From NCBI GenBank assembly GCA_023259055.1, contig JAHFQZ010000002.1, forward strand, positions 496,001 to 560,000: DNA of 64,000 nt, given 5' to 3'. This stretch comes from Nitrosomonadales bacterium. Its GTDB lineage: Bacteria; Pseudomonadota; Gammaproteobacteria; Burkholderiales; Gallionellaceae. The position numbers were made by a program, and so were the translations under genes. Under the pieces are notes generated by a model, which ran no database searches, was not told where the DNA came from, and saw only the letters and a list, made by a program, of their open reading frames with translations. Of the stretch, positions 30,895 through 39,293 are shown piece by piece. Position 1 is the first letter of the stretch. Each line of letters starts with the position of its first letter.

Positions 30895-31166
30895 TGCACG
30901 ACCCTGGTAAAATTTTATGTGTTACAAAACGACCGAATGCTACAGCCAGAACAATCAACCGAGAATGCGACAAATTGCCGCGCCCTCGAAAAGGTTCGGG
31001 CTCTGTATGTTCCTTAAGTGTAAAAAAACCCGGTTTGCTTGGTCTGAACTGCGCGACGATCAACTTCAAGAAACAAGGGAGCCGCAGCAATCAGTTTGGC
31101 ATTCGATTTTCAGTTCAGCATCATCCATATGGACTAACTCAAAAAGACTAGGCGCAGAAAGAACTC

Positions 31167-31185
31167 TGTAGGTGTTCGTCTGACA
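31167..31185 (+). promoter_or_regulatory. degenerate copy of the TGTCAG-N7-CTGACA site
   Basis: TGTAGG-TGTTCGT-CTGACA: right half and spacer match the perfect copy at 31426, left half matches at four of six positions. Confidence 0.35.
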
Positions 31186-31425
31186 GAGGGAAGTTAAGCA
31201 ATGTTTTGAATGTGCGGCAGCTTGTGTCTAGTGGCAGTATTAGCGAGTCACAGGTTGCGGGTTATTGCCCTTAGCCTCAGAATGTTCCACGACAACATGA
31301 TTATTCTTCCCTCCATTCGTTGCGACCGCCCAGCTTGCATAAGCTATAGCGGAACAATATTCAATTGCGGGTAAAAGAGAAATCGGTGTTTACGTTACTT
31401 TGATGTAAGTATTAAAGGAATTTAT

Positions 31426-31444
31426 TGTCAGTGTTTGTCTGACA
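31426..31444 (+). promoter_or_regulatory. perfect palindromic site TGTCAG-N7-CTGACA
   Basis: TGTCAG (31426-31431), spacer TGTTTGT, CTGACA (31439-31444). The same half-sites and nearly the same spacer recur at 61828-61846. The fixed 19-nt layout suits a dimeric regulator binding site or a short dispersed repeat. Confidence 0.5.
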
Positions 31445-31548
31445 GGGTGTGAGGCGCGGCGACAATGATTTGCGGGGATACTGAAGATGTTTCTGCATTT
31501 ATGGCAGTCTGTGAATCTGCCGGGTTCAGGTTTGCTACTTGAGATTTG

Positions 31549-32178
31549 TTACATGAGATTCTTGCTGATTGCGTAGCGCATCAGCTCGGCGTTGTTTTGC
31601 AGCTTCATTTTATCCAGGATACGGGTGCGGTAAGTGCTGACAGTTTTTACGCTTAACTTCAGGATGTCGGCAATTTCCGCAACAGTTTTTGCTGAGGCGA
31701 GTAACAGGAAAATCTGGTGTTCGCGATTCGACAAGGATTCATGAGGTAGTCTTCCGTCAGGTAAGCTGAGTTCGTTGGCGAGCATTTCGACAACAGCGTG
31801 ACTGATATGCCTTTTGCCGTCCAGCACGTTGCGAACCGCAGTCACCACTTCATCCGGAGCACATTCCTTGTTCAGATAGCCAGCCGCGCCTGCCTTGATG
31901 AGGCGCACGGCATATTGATCTTCAGGGTAGGCGCTGATGATCAGCACCGGCAATTTTGGATAGTCCTTACGCAGCCGCATAAGCAAATCGATGCCGTTAA
32001 TGCCGGGCATCGCAATATCGACAAGCGCCACATCGCAGTCATTTTTGTGAAGCCAGTCCCTGGCCTCGATACCGTTGGCGCAGCTCGCCACGACTTTCAT
32101 GTCATGGTTATTTTCCAGGATAAGCTTCAATCCCTGGCGCACTATATTGTGGTCGTCGGCGATCAGGATTCGGATCAT
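31549..32178 (-). CDS. NarL/FixJ-family response regulator
   Basis: 209 residues. Receiver domain 1-120 with acidic pair D8/D9, phospho-acceptor D54 (ALVDIAMPG) and the conserved lysine in AAGYLNKEC; the C-terminal LuxR-type helix-turn-helix is AEIADILKLSVKTVSTYRTR. It binds DNA as a dimer when phosphorylated. Its ATG overlaps the stop of the upstream histidine kinase (ATGA), so the two form a cognate pair. Targets are unknown. Confidence 0.95.
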   Translation of the reverse strand: MIRILIADDHNIVRQGLKLILENNHDMKVVASCANGIEARDWLHKNDCDVALVDIAMPGINGIDLLMRLRKDYPKLPVLIISAYPEDQYAVRLIKAGAAGYLNKECAPDEVVTAVRNVLDGKRHISHAVVEMLANELSLPDGRLPHESLSNREHQIFLLLASAKTVAEIADILKLSVKTVSTYRTRILDKMKLQNNAELMRYAISKNLM

Positions 32179-34373
32179 ATTGTCTCCTCGTTGACAGGTA
32201 GCGGCAATATTACTGTCACGCTAAATCCGCCGCCGGGCGGGGTGTCGAAGCTGATTCTGCCTTTGAGTTGGTCGACGCGCTCGCGCATACCGAGTAAGCC
32301 AAAGTGCTTAGAAGTATCTGAGCGCGAATCAGTCATGCCGCGCCCATTATCGATGATAGACATGACAACTTCTTCGTCATTGTGGTGAAATTCGATTTCT
32401 AAATGGGATGCGCCTGAATGCCGCGCCACATTGGAGAGTGCTTCCTGGGAAATGCGGAACATCGCAATCGAACGCGTTTTATCCAGATCGCCTTTACTCC
32501 CGATGCAGTTTACCAGACACCTGATTCCGGTGCGTTTCTGGAAATGTTCGGCTTGCCACTCGAGCGCCGCCAACAGGCCGAGGTCGTCGAGTATGGTCGG
32601 GCGCAGCCCGGTGATGATGTTACGCATGACGCCTGTCGCATTGTCGATTAATTTTGACAATTCCTGGGCGTGATCGATAAGCGTCATTGTTGCCTTGTCG
32701 CTCGCAGACAGTTCAGTTCTCAACCAATAGGATTCAATTTTCATGGCAGTCAGCATGCCGCCCAGGTCGTCGTGGATTTCACGGGCAATGCTGGCCTTTT
32801 CCTCCTCGCGCACAGACTGCAGATAGGAGGTGAGGCTGCGCAGCTGCTGTTCGATGTGCACGCGATCAGTGATATCCTGAGTTATACCTATTCCAACCTG
32901 GAATTTCCCGTTCTCATCCCGCATTGCTGAAGCGGTAAGGTCACCATGCAGAATACTGCCGTTCTTGCGGATATATTTTTTTTGAATATTGAAGTAGCTA
33001 ATTTCACCTTCAAAAAGCTTTTTCGCTAAAGTCATGTTCAGCTCGGTACTGTCGGGGTGGGTTATTCCCTGGATATCCAGTGCAAGCAATTCATCTTCCG
33101 AGTATCCGGTCATTTCGCAGAAAGCCCGGTTGAATTTTACGTACCTGTAATCCGGTCCGACAATGGTTATTCCCACTTTGGAGTAGTCGAAAACATACCT
33201 GAATCTTGCCTCGGCTTCGCGTAACGACTGCTCTGCCTGCAGGCGCTCAGCCATCTCCTGTTTATTTGCACTGGATGCTTGCATGGCGCGTTTACGGCCC
33301 AAGACCAGCAGCCAGATGAACAGTGCAAGGAAGAGGCTAGTCGATATACCGTAAAAGGCAATGATTCTTGGCTTTTCGACATCCAGCAGTTCCTCAAAGC
33401 CGGACAAGGAGTGAACTGCTACTGTCCATGTGTGGCCGGCGATCTTGAGTTGCCGGGTAGTCCTGAAGCGGGGGTGTTGGTGCAGGGTGTTGGGGTGTGA
33501 GTCATACATTACCGTCTTGGCCGAAACTTCTTCGCCATCGTAGATTTCGATGTCAATTTCGCTGCCGCGCTCGCCCAGAATGCCGTCCATCAGATCGTTT
33601 GCGAGGAATGTCGAACATATCCAGCCGATGATGTTGGCGCGACGCTCGGCGATGGTCCCATGAGGAGTGCCGTGTCTGTAGACGGGCAGAAACATTACAA
33701 AACCGTCCTGCCAGTCCGGATCGGATTCAAACAGCATCCTTTTTATCTTGCCGGAGAGGGTGAAGTTGCCGGAATCGCGCGCCTGTTCCATGGCGGTGCG
33801 GCGAATCCCTGCGGGTTCTTCGGGAAGCGGATAATCACGGTCGGAGAGCATGTCATAGCCAAAGACACGTTGATTCCTCACATCCAAAGGCTCGACATAG
33901 GTGATGGGGGCGTAAAAATCGCGCTGGCCATCCGGCCATATGGTATATGCGGTGAGGCCTTGCCTGCGAACGGCGGCAATGTGCCGGTCTTTTTCCGCCT
34001 TTCGCACGAGCGGCACAAAACGGATGCCCTGAATACCTGGGTAGCTTTCCTTCAGCTTCAGACTGGCGACGTACTCATGAAATTCGCTGCGAGCAATGAT
34101 ACGGGCATGGGAAAAGAAACCATCCACTCCGCGCATTACCTGCTCGTAAGTGCTCATGCGCTTGTTGACATCGTCAATGGTATCGCGCACCCGGTAATCG
34201 AATTGGGTTTGCAGCGCATGCTCGGCAACATTCTGCGCGGACGCCCATAACTCGTAGGTAACTGCCAGCGAAGCGGCCAGCGTCAACCAGGGCAAGATTC
34301 CGAGAAGCGTCCAATCCTGCCGCTTCGCGCGGAGCGATCCGGTAATGCCCGCGAGATTGGAGATTGCAGTCAT
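32175..34373 (-). CDS. CHASE-PAS histidine kinase (HisKA_3 type)
   Basis: About 732 residues from ATG 34373. A membrane helix near 25-45 leads into a periplasmic CHASE domain (about 70-290; FVPLVRKAEKDRHI, VTYVEP-like ITYVEPLD), a second membrane helix (IIAFYGISTSLFLALFIWLL), a PAS/PAC module (FDYSKVGITIVGPDYRYVKF) and the HisKA_3 phospho-acceptor in REIHDDLGGMLTAMK. The ATPase domain ends SDTSKHFGLLGMRERV. This pairs with the NarL-type regulator it overlaps by 4 bp. A longer frame to 34478 would run across the divergent gene start, so it is not preferred; the ribosome site is weak. Confidence 0.88.
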   Translation of the reverse strand: MTAISNLAGITGSLRAKRQDWTLLGILPWLTLAASLAVTYELWASAQNVAEHALQTQFDYRVRDTIDDVNKRMSTYEQVMRGVDGFFSHARIIARSEFHEYVASLKLKESYPGIQGIRFVPLVRKAEKDRHIAAVRRQGLTAYTIWPDGQRDFYAPITYVEPLDVRNQRVFGYDMLSDRDYPLPEEPAGIRRTAMEQARDSGNFTLSGKIKRMLFESDPDWQDGFVMFLPVYRHGTPHGTIAERRANIIGWICSTFLANDLMDGILGERGSEIDIEIYDGEEVSAKTVMYDSHPNTLHQHPRFRTTRQLKIAGHTWTVAVHSLSGFEELLDVEKPRIIAFYGISTSLFLALFIWLLVLGRKRAMQASSANKQEMAERLQAEQSLREAEARFRYVFDYSKVGITIVGPDYRYVKFNRAFCEMTGYSEDELLALDIQGITHPDSTELNMTLAKKLFEGEISYFNIQKKYIRKNGSILHGDLTASAMRDENGKFQVGIGITQDITDRVHIEQQLRSLTSYLQSVREEEKASIAREIHDDLGGMLTAMKIESYWLRTELSASDKATMTLIDHAQELSKLIDNATGVMRNIITGLRPTILDDLGLLAALEWQAEHFQKRTGIRCLVNCIGSKGDLDKTRSIAMFRISQEALSNVARHSGASHLEIEFHHNDEEVVMSIIDNGRGMTDSRSDTSKHFGLLGMRERVDQLKGRISFDTPPGGGFSVTVILPLPVNEETI

Positions 34374-34468
34374 TGCTGTTTGCTCGAAAGCCAATTTTAC
34401 ATTGTAGCCGGAATTAAAATGCTGCGGCGCTGGTCGCGTTATCCCGCTGATTGGGTAGAATGGAGACC

Positions 34469-35230
34469 ATGCACACATTGAAAATTGCCACTTACAATAT
34501 CCACAAGGGTTTCTCGCAGTTTAATCGCCGCGTGGTGCTGCACGAGTTGCGCGAACGGCTGCGTGAGCTGAATGCCGATATCGTATTTCTGCAAGAGGCG
34601 CAGGGAGAACATGCGCATCATCCCGATCGCCATCATAACTATCCTGAAGGGGCGCAGCACGAGTTTATTGCGGAGGAAGTCTGGCCGCATTGTGCCTATG
34701 GCAAGAACGCGGTGTATGAGGCGGGGCATCATGGTAACGCGATCCTCAGTCGATTCCCGATTTTGCAATCCTTGAACACGGATATTTCAGCGCATCGTTT
34801 TGAAAGCCGCGGGCTGCTGCATTGTGAGATCGACCTCGCAGATCGGCAGAGTGTGCATTGCCTCTGCGTTCATTTCGGCTTGTTTGCCAAGGGCAAGCGC
34901 GAGCAGGCGCGTGCGCTGATTGAGTATGTCCAGCACGAAATCCCTCCCCAGGCGCCGCTGATTATTGCCGGCGATTTCAATGATTGGCGTAATCAGATGA
35001 GCCGCATGCTTGCCAGCGAGCTGGATGTGCATGACGTGTTTCATATTCGCAGCGGGAAACTGGCGCGCAGCTATCCGGCAGGCATGCCGCTGCTGCGTCT
35101 GGACCGTATCTATGTTCGCGGATTCAGCGTGCTGCAAAGCGAAGTGCATGTCGGCGGGAATTGGCAACGCCTGTCCGATCATGCGGCACTTTCGGCCAAC
35201 TTGAAGCAGCATGGATGGGATGAAGCGTGA
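34469..35230 (+). CDS. endonuclease/exonuclease/phosphatase-family protein
   Basis: 253 residues, no signal peptide. The EEP fold is shown by LKIATYNIHKG at the start, DIVFLQEA, GNAILSRFPI, VHFGLFAKGKREQ, IIAGDFNDW and a final SDHAALSANL; these include the metal-binding Asn, Glu, Asp, Asn and His residues. The family includes phosphodiesterases acting on lipids or nucleic acids; substrate unknown. ATG 34469 is chosen for GGAG 5 nt upstream. It overlaps the cardiolipin synthase gene, and such pairs are common, hinting at a phospholipid-related role. Confidence 0.88.
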   Translation: MHTLKIATYNIHKGFSQFNRRVVLHELRERLRELNADIVFLQEAQGEHAHHPDRHHNYPEGAQHEFIAEEVWPHCAYGKNAVYEAGHHGNAILSRFPILQSLNTDISAHRFESRGLLHCEIDLADRQSVHCLCVHFGLFAKGKREQARALIEYVQHEIPPQAPLIIAGDFNDWRNQMSRMLASELDVHDVFHIRSGKLARSYPAGMPLLRLDRIYVRGFSVLQSEVHVGGNWQRLSDHAALSANLKQHGWDEA

Positions 35231-36411
35231 TGACTGGCAGCCATCAGGTCGCCGGAAATCAAATCACGCTGTTGCGGAACGGCACGGAATATTTTCCGCA
35301 ATTGTGTGCCGATATCGATGCGGCACAGCAGGCGATTTATCTGGAAACATATATATTTGCAGCTGATGAAGCCGGCCGCATGATTGCTGATGCATTGCGA
35401 CGCGCAGCTGCTCGCGGCGTGAAGGTGCAAATGGTGCTCGATGGATACGGCTCGGCAGAGTTGCCGCAGCATTGGGTGGATGATCTGCGCGCAGCGGACG
35501 TAGGGGTGCAATGGTTCCGGCGCGAAATTTCCCCGTTTACGCTGCGCCGTAACAGGCATCGACGGTTGCGCCGGATGCATCGCAAGATGGCTGTGATTGA
35601 CGGCAAGGTGGCTTTTGTCGGCGGTATCAATATCATCAACGATATTTCCACATATAGCGATCTGTCCTCGTCACATCTGGATTATGCCGTGCGAGTGCAA
35701 GGTATCGTGGCTGAAGAGATTCAAGCGACTATGCGGCATTTGTGGGGGGTGGTGACCTGGGCAAACTTTCGCCGGCGTGCCAGCAAGTTAAAATGGCCGG
35801 ATCTCGTTGCGAAGAGGCATTCAACCACGCCAGACATCACGCTTGTCCTGCGCGACAATGTGCGCCACCGGCGTGAAATCGAGCGGGCATATCTAAAGGC
35901 TATTGTCGGCGCGCAGCGCGAGATTATAATTGCCAATGCTTACTTTCTGCCCGGGAGAGTTTTTCGGCGAGCCTTGATTCACGCTGCGAAGCGTGGTGTG
36001 CGTGTGGTGCTGCTGCTGCAAGGCAAGGTTGAATACTGGATTCAGCATTACGCAACGCATGCGTTGTACGGCGAATTGATGGGCTCCGGTATCGAGATAT
36101 ACGAATATCAGGCCAGTTATCTGCACGCCAAGGTTGCCGTGGTGGATGGGCAGTGGGCGACGGTCGGCTCATCCAATATCGATCCGTACAGTCTGTTGCT
36201 GGCGCGCGAAGCGAATCTCGTGATACGGGATGCCGGATTTGCCGGAGAGTTGCGCGCGAGTTTGCTGGTTGCGATCAGTAACGAAGCAGTCCGCATCGGT
36301 GACGAATACGGCAGGACACGCAACCTGTTTGGACGACTGATCGCGCACCTCAGTTACGGCTTGGTGCGCTTGCTGATCGGCGTGTCGGGGTATCGCAAGC
36401 GAGGTTCTTGA
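35230..36411 (+). CDS. clsB: cardiolipin synthase, ClsB type
   Basis: 393 residues. Two phospholipase D HKD motifs are intact: HRKMAVIDGKVAFVGGINI and HAKVAVVDGQWATVGSSNID. It would transfer phosphatidyl groups to make cardiolipin at the inner membrane. As in ClsB there is no N-terminal transmembrane pair; a hydrophobic stretch near the end (LSYGLVRLLIGVSGY) may anchor it. ATG 35230 overlaps the preceding TGA; a GTG one codon earlier is an alternative. The 3' end overlaps the convergent hemerythrin-like gene by 62 bp. Confidence 0.92.
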   Translation: MTGSHQVAGNQITLLRNGTEYFPQLCADIDAAQQAIYLETYIFAADEAGRMIADALRRAAARGVKVQMVLDGYGSAELPQHWVDDLRAADVGVQWFRREISPFTLRRNRHRRLRRMHRKMAVIDGKVAFVGGINIINDISTYSDLSSSHLDYAVRVQGIVAEEIQATMRHLWGVVTWANFRRRASKLKWPDLVAKRHSTTPDITLVLRDNVRHRREIERAYLKAIVGAQREIIIANAYFLPGRVFRRALIHAAKRGVRVVLLLQGKVEYWIQHYATHALYGELMGSGIEIYEYQASYLHAKVAVVDGQWATVGSSNIDPYSLLLAREANLVIRDAGFAGELRASLLVAISNEAVRIGDEYGRTRNLFGRLIAHLSYGLVRLLIGVSGYRKRGS

Positions 36412-36787
36412 TGTTGCTTTCAAGCGCCGGAAAAAGCTCTCGTTCCTCGAACCGCACGTGAGCCGATAAACATTTGCCAAAGCTGCCTAATGCATCTGCA
36501 TCGTTCTGCTGCAAATCCCTGAGCAGTGCGCGCAACTGAAGATGGTCTGCCAATGTGCGCTGAACCAGTAGCAGTGACTCAGCGCCTTTCAACAGCGGCA
36601 ACAGCGACTGCTCCTCGATCTGAAAATGCGGCTCCAGTTCATTCTTGAATGACTGGATTGCGCGCTTGCATACTGCACCCACTTGCTCCGCATCACCCGA
36701 ATGGGCGGCACGCTCGCAAGCCTTTGCCAGAGTCAAAGCGGTGTGATGTTCCCGCGACAGCGGTTGAAGGGCTGCGCTTCGTTTCAT
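36350..36787 (-). CDS. hemerythrin-like HHE-domain protein
   Basis: 145 residues forming a predicted four-helix bundle. Metal ligand candidates are in PLSREHHTALTLA, LEPHFQIEEQSLLP, LADHLQLR and SAHVRFEERELFPALE, the HHE spacing of di-iron hemerythrin-like proteins that bind oxygen, NO or sense iron. The final about 20 residues are encoded across the 3' end of clsB and may be spurious; an overlap of this size between converging genes is unusual. It starts 7 bp after the FmdE-like stop. Confidence 0.85.
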   Translation of the reverse strand: MKRSAALQPLSREHHTALTLAKACERAAHSGDAEQVGAVCKRAIQSFKNELEPHFQIEEQSLLPLLKGAESLLLVQRTLADHLQLRALLRDLQQNDADALGSFGKCLSAHVRFEERELFPALESNIKNLACDTPTRRSASAPSRN

Positions 36788-36794
36788 TCGGCGC

Positions 36795-37403
36795 TCAACC
36801 CGGCGTTAATACAAAGACAGCAGGATCATCGCCATGCTCCAGCAGGATGCGGCGCACCCGTTCCTGCCACAGCTGCCTGAATTCGGCGACTTCTTCCCGG
36901 CTTGCGGTATTCCTGATGCAGCTTGCAATAAGGCCGGACACGCGCGGCGAAGAAGGAACATGTTGCAGGTTTGATTCCACCAACGCCGATTGATGGGTGT
37001 CGAGCCGGGTGAAGCGCATTTCGCCAGGTATTCCCGCCGAGAAGAACAGGTGTTCACGCCTGTCGAAATGCCCGCCAATGCCCTTGAAGCCATTTTCAGA
37101 CATGGCCCCGGTCAACATGCTGACCACATTTGCAATCACGCCAGTAACACCGGTAGTGATGTCCTCGCTGAATTCCACCTTGATCTCACCGCGCACCGGG
37201 ATCATATCGGGATAGAGAAAGGCCAGCGCCTTGCAGGTAGACCAATAGGCAGAAGCAACCGTCGGGCAGGAGTGTCCGGCAAGTTTTACTGCATCTATAT
37301 AGCCGTATTGCAGAATGCCCTTTTCGGTGGCGCCGAGGAATTCGGCCAGAGGATCATACAAATCGATCTTGGGGACTGCGTCAAAAAAATCCGGGTATTT
37401 CAT
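36795..37403 (-). CDS. FmdE-like conserved protein
   Basis: 202 residues, no signal peptide. The key segment VKLAGHSCPTVASAYW resembles the metal-binding GHxCP motif of FmdE (formylmethanofuran dehydrogenase subunit E) domain proteins. It also has VRGEIKVEF, GVIANVVSMLTGAM and GFKGIGGHFDRREHLFF. A methanofuran role is not implied, because bacterial FmdE-like proteins serve other, mostly unknown purposes. AAAGGT precedes the ATG. It is cotranscribed with the HHE protein. Confidence 0.6.
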   Translation of the reverse strand: MKYPDFFDAVPKIDLYDPLAEFLGATEKGILQYGYIDAVKLAGHSCPTVASAYWSTCKALAFLYPDMIPVRGEIKVEFSEDITTGVTGVIANVVSMLTGAMSENGFKGIGGHFDRREHLFFSAGIPGEMRFTRLDTHQSALVESNLQHVPSSPRVSGLIASCIRNTASREEVAEFRQLWQERVRRILLEHGDDPAVFVLTPG

Positions 37404-37467
37404 TTGGAAACCTTTAAAAAATTATTGCTAGCATAGCAGGCATATTCGGTGCAGCGTACATGGCCGG

Positions 37468-38124
37468 TCAGCAGTGAATGAAAACAGCCTTTCCTGAGAA
37501 TTGCGGATTAAATGCTTCCTCTAATAAAAAATCGGCCAAGTCATCACGTGCGATTGATGACAGTAAACTGACCCGCACATCCGGCCCCGCACGCCATTTC
37601 CCGTTTGCTTTTCCATTGGTAAGCCTGGAAGGTTTTACTATGGTCCAGTCAAGCGAAGCTTGCTTGACGGCATTTTCCTGGCCGGTGCGGTCGCTGGCTA
37701 CAAGAGGGCGGCTCCGGTTGAACATGGCCACCATTAGTTTGAAGGGAAGCGTCCTGTTGGCAGGATAATCTCCGATCATTCCACCGGTTTGGCAAACCAG
37801 GCGTTTTACCCCGAGCTTCTGCATCGACTCGACGATGGTTCTGGTTGCGGCCTCGCAAAAGATGTCGGTAAAAGGCGGACGGTGGCCGAATACGCAAATA
37901 GCCGCATCGCAGCCCTTCAGGCAAAAATCCACGTGGTCGGCGTTCGACAGCGATCCTTCTATTACTTCGACCAGTCCCGATTTGATGCCCATGGAGCTCG
38001 CGTTTCTCACCAATGCCCGTACTTTGATTCCTCTTATCAAGGCATGATATATCAGTACCTTCCCGGTTGCGCCGCTGCCGCCGAATATTGCGACGGTATG
38101 AATTCCTGCGGGTACTCTATTCAT
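37468..38124 (-). CDS. NAD(P)-binding SDR-like protein (NmrA/flavin-reductase-like)
   Basis: 218 residues. The Rossmann motif TVAIFGGSGATGKVLIYHAL is followed by VRALVRNASSM, CDAAICVFG and a DWTIVKPSRLTNG segment, typical of atypical SDRs related to NmrA and biliverdin reductase B. No YxxxK catalytic pair is obvious. Substrate is unknown. ATG 38124 is chosen because AAAGGAGAAG lies just upstream; the longer frame from 38205 overlaps potD and is unlikely. Confidence 0.85.
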   Translation of the reverse strand: MNRVPAGIHTVAIFGGSGATGKVLIYHALIRGIKVRALVRNASSMGIKSGLVEVIEGSLSNADHVDFCLKGCDAAICVFGHRPPFTDIFCEAATRTIVESMQKLGVKRLVCQTGGMIGDYPANRTLPFKLMVAMFNRSRPLVASDRTGQENAVKQASLDWTIVKPSRLTNGKANGKWRAGPDVRVSLLSSIARDDLADFLLEEAFNPQFSGKAVFIHC

Positions 38125-38180
38125 GGCTCTTCTCCTTTGCGTATTTTGTTGACATGTGGACATCGATGTCCGGCCGGCAA

Positions 38181-39293
38181 TTACCTCAGTTTGATTTCGG
38201 TCCATATGCGCGACAGTACCCGGCGCTGGTGGCGATCAAGGTCGCGCAGCATTTCCAGCCGTGCTTGTTGCGCCCTGTCGGGAAATACCGCGGGGTTTTG
38301 CGCGACTTCGGGCTTGATATATTGCAGCGCGTCGCGGTTAGGATTGCCGGAACCGATCAGGTTGGTAAGTTCGGCCCCATTGCGCCCGTCCAGCATGAAG
38401 TCGATGAAGCGGTGCGCGAGATCGGGGCGCGGCCCGCTTTTGTGCAGCACCATCGAGTCCAGCGACAGCACCGCGCCTTCCCTGGGAATGGAGGAGAGGA
38501 TGCGGAAGCTGCGCCCGGCCTTTTGAGCATCAAGGTCGGCCTGGAAGATGTCGTTGGAATAGCCGTGCACCAGCCAGATGTTGCCGACGGTCAGTTCCTT
38601 GATGTAGCTCGATGCGTTGAACGCAGCCCAGTACGGCTTGGCGCGGATGATCAGGTCGCGCGCCTGTTTCCAGTGTGCCTCAGCTGTATCGTTGGCCGAG
38701 TAACCGAGATACTTCAACGCCGCTGCAATCAGCTCGCGCTGGCTGTCGAGCACGGTGACGTGGCCATTGAGTTTCTCAAGAAAGCGCGGCTCGAAGATCA
38801 CTGCCCAAGTGTCTGTAGGCAAATCCAGTTCGCGGATTTTTTCGAGGTTATAGCCGATCAGCGTAAGGGTATAGGCATACGGCACCGAGTAGCGGTTGCC
38901 GGGGTCGAAAGCGGTGTTGAGGTAGGCCGGGTCGATGTTTTTCAAGTGGGGCAGCAGGCTCTTGTCGAGCGGGCGCAAGGCATTCTGCCGGATCAGCGAT
39001 TCCATCGCATTGCCGGTCGGCACGATCAGGTCATAGCCGGTCGCGCCTGCGGCCAGCTTGGCGAGCATCTCCTCATTGTCCGAGTAATAGTCCTGCACCA
39101 CGTGGCAGGCACACTGCGCCTCGAAGCGCGCGACCGTCTCGTCCGAGATGTAGTTGTTCCAGTTATAGAGATGCAGCACGTCATCAGCTTTTGCAAAAGA
39201 GAGGCCAAAAGCAAACCATATGCCACAGAGAACACAGAGACCACAGAGAGAGAGCCGGTTTTCTCTGTGTGCTCTGTGGCTTAAGCTTTTCAT
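38181..39293 (-). CDS. potD: spermidine/putrescine ABC transporter, periplasmic binding protein
   Basis: 370 residues. The mature part starts about residue 37 (DDVLHLYNWNNYISDET), the PotD/PotF signature, and continues with YDLIVPTGNAMESLI and a C-terminal GRNGAELTNLIGSGNPN. The signal peptide (residues 1-36) is odd: residues about 5-25 (SHRAHRENRLSLCGLCVLCG) come from a dispersed CACAGAG palindrome and include three cysteines. The ATG is fixed by an ATGA overlap with potC. Whether it binds spermidine or putrescine is not decided. Confidence 0.93.
   Translation of the reverse strand: MKSLSHRAHRENRLSLCGLCVLCGIWFAFGLSFAKADDVLHLYNWNNYISDETVARFEAQCACHVVQDYYSDNEEMLAKLAAGATGYDLIVPTGNAMESLIRQNALRPLDKSLLPHLKNIDPAYLNTAFDPGNRYSVPYAYTLTLIGYNLEKIRELDLPTDTWAVIFEPRFLEKLNGHVTVLDSQRELIAAALKYLGYSANDTAEAHWKQARDLIIRAKPYWAAFNASSYIKELTVGNIWLVHGYSNDIFQADLDAQKAGRSFRILSSIPREGAVLSLDSMVLHKSGPRPDLAHRFIDFMLDGRNGAELTNLIGSGNPNRDALQYIKPEVAQNPAVFPDRAQQARLEMLRDLDRHQRRVLSRIWTEIKLR
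39222..39280. repeat. CACAGAG palindromic repeat within the potD signal sequence
   Basis: GCCACAGAGAACACAGAGA (39222-39240) is mirrored by TCTCTGTGTGCTCTGTGGC (39262-39280), 18 of 19 bases complementary. The opposite frame reads TENTETTE, a hallmark of a repeat scattered in many proteobacterial genomes. It is in frame with potD and encodes part of the signal peptide. Confidence 0.85.

Larger units (their letters stand above)
30895..31548. other. 650-bp intergenic region with two palindromic sites
   Basis: No convincing gene on either strand. It contains two copies of a 19-nt palindrome-type site (31167-31185 and 31426-31444) and otherwise AT-rich DNA upstream of the lipoprotein and downstream of the NarL-type regulator. 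Promoter elements for the lipoprotein must lie here but none is clear. Confidence 0.5.

Noticed and set aside
36795..37403. Direct evidence for methanofuran metabolism from the FmdE-like protein
   Set aside because: A single FmdE-like domain is found in many bacteria without the pathway and no fmd/fhc subunits are in the window.
38067..39284. 405-codon plus-strand frame opposite potD ending in a TENTETTE segment
   Set aside because: It is the shadow of potD; the TENTETTE text comes from the CACAGAG repeat read on the opposite strand.
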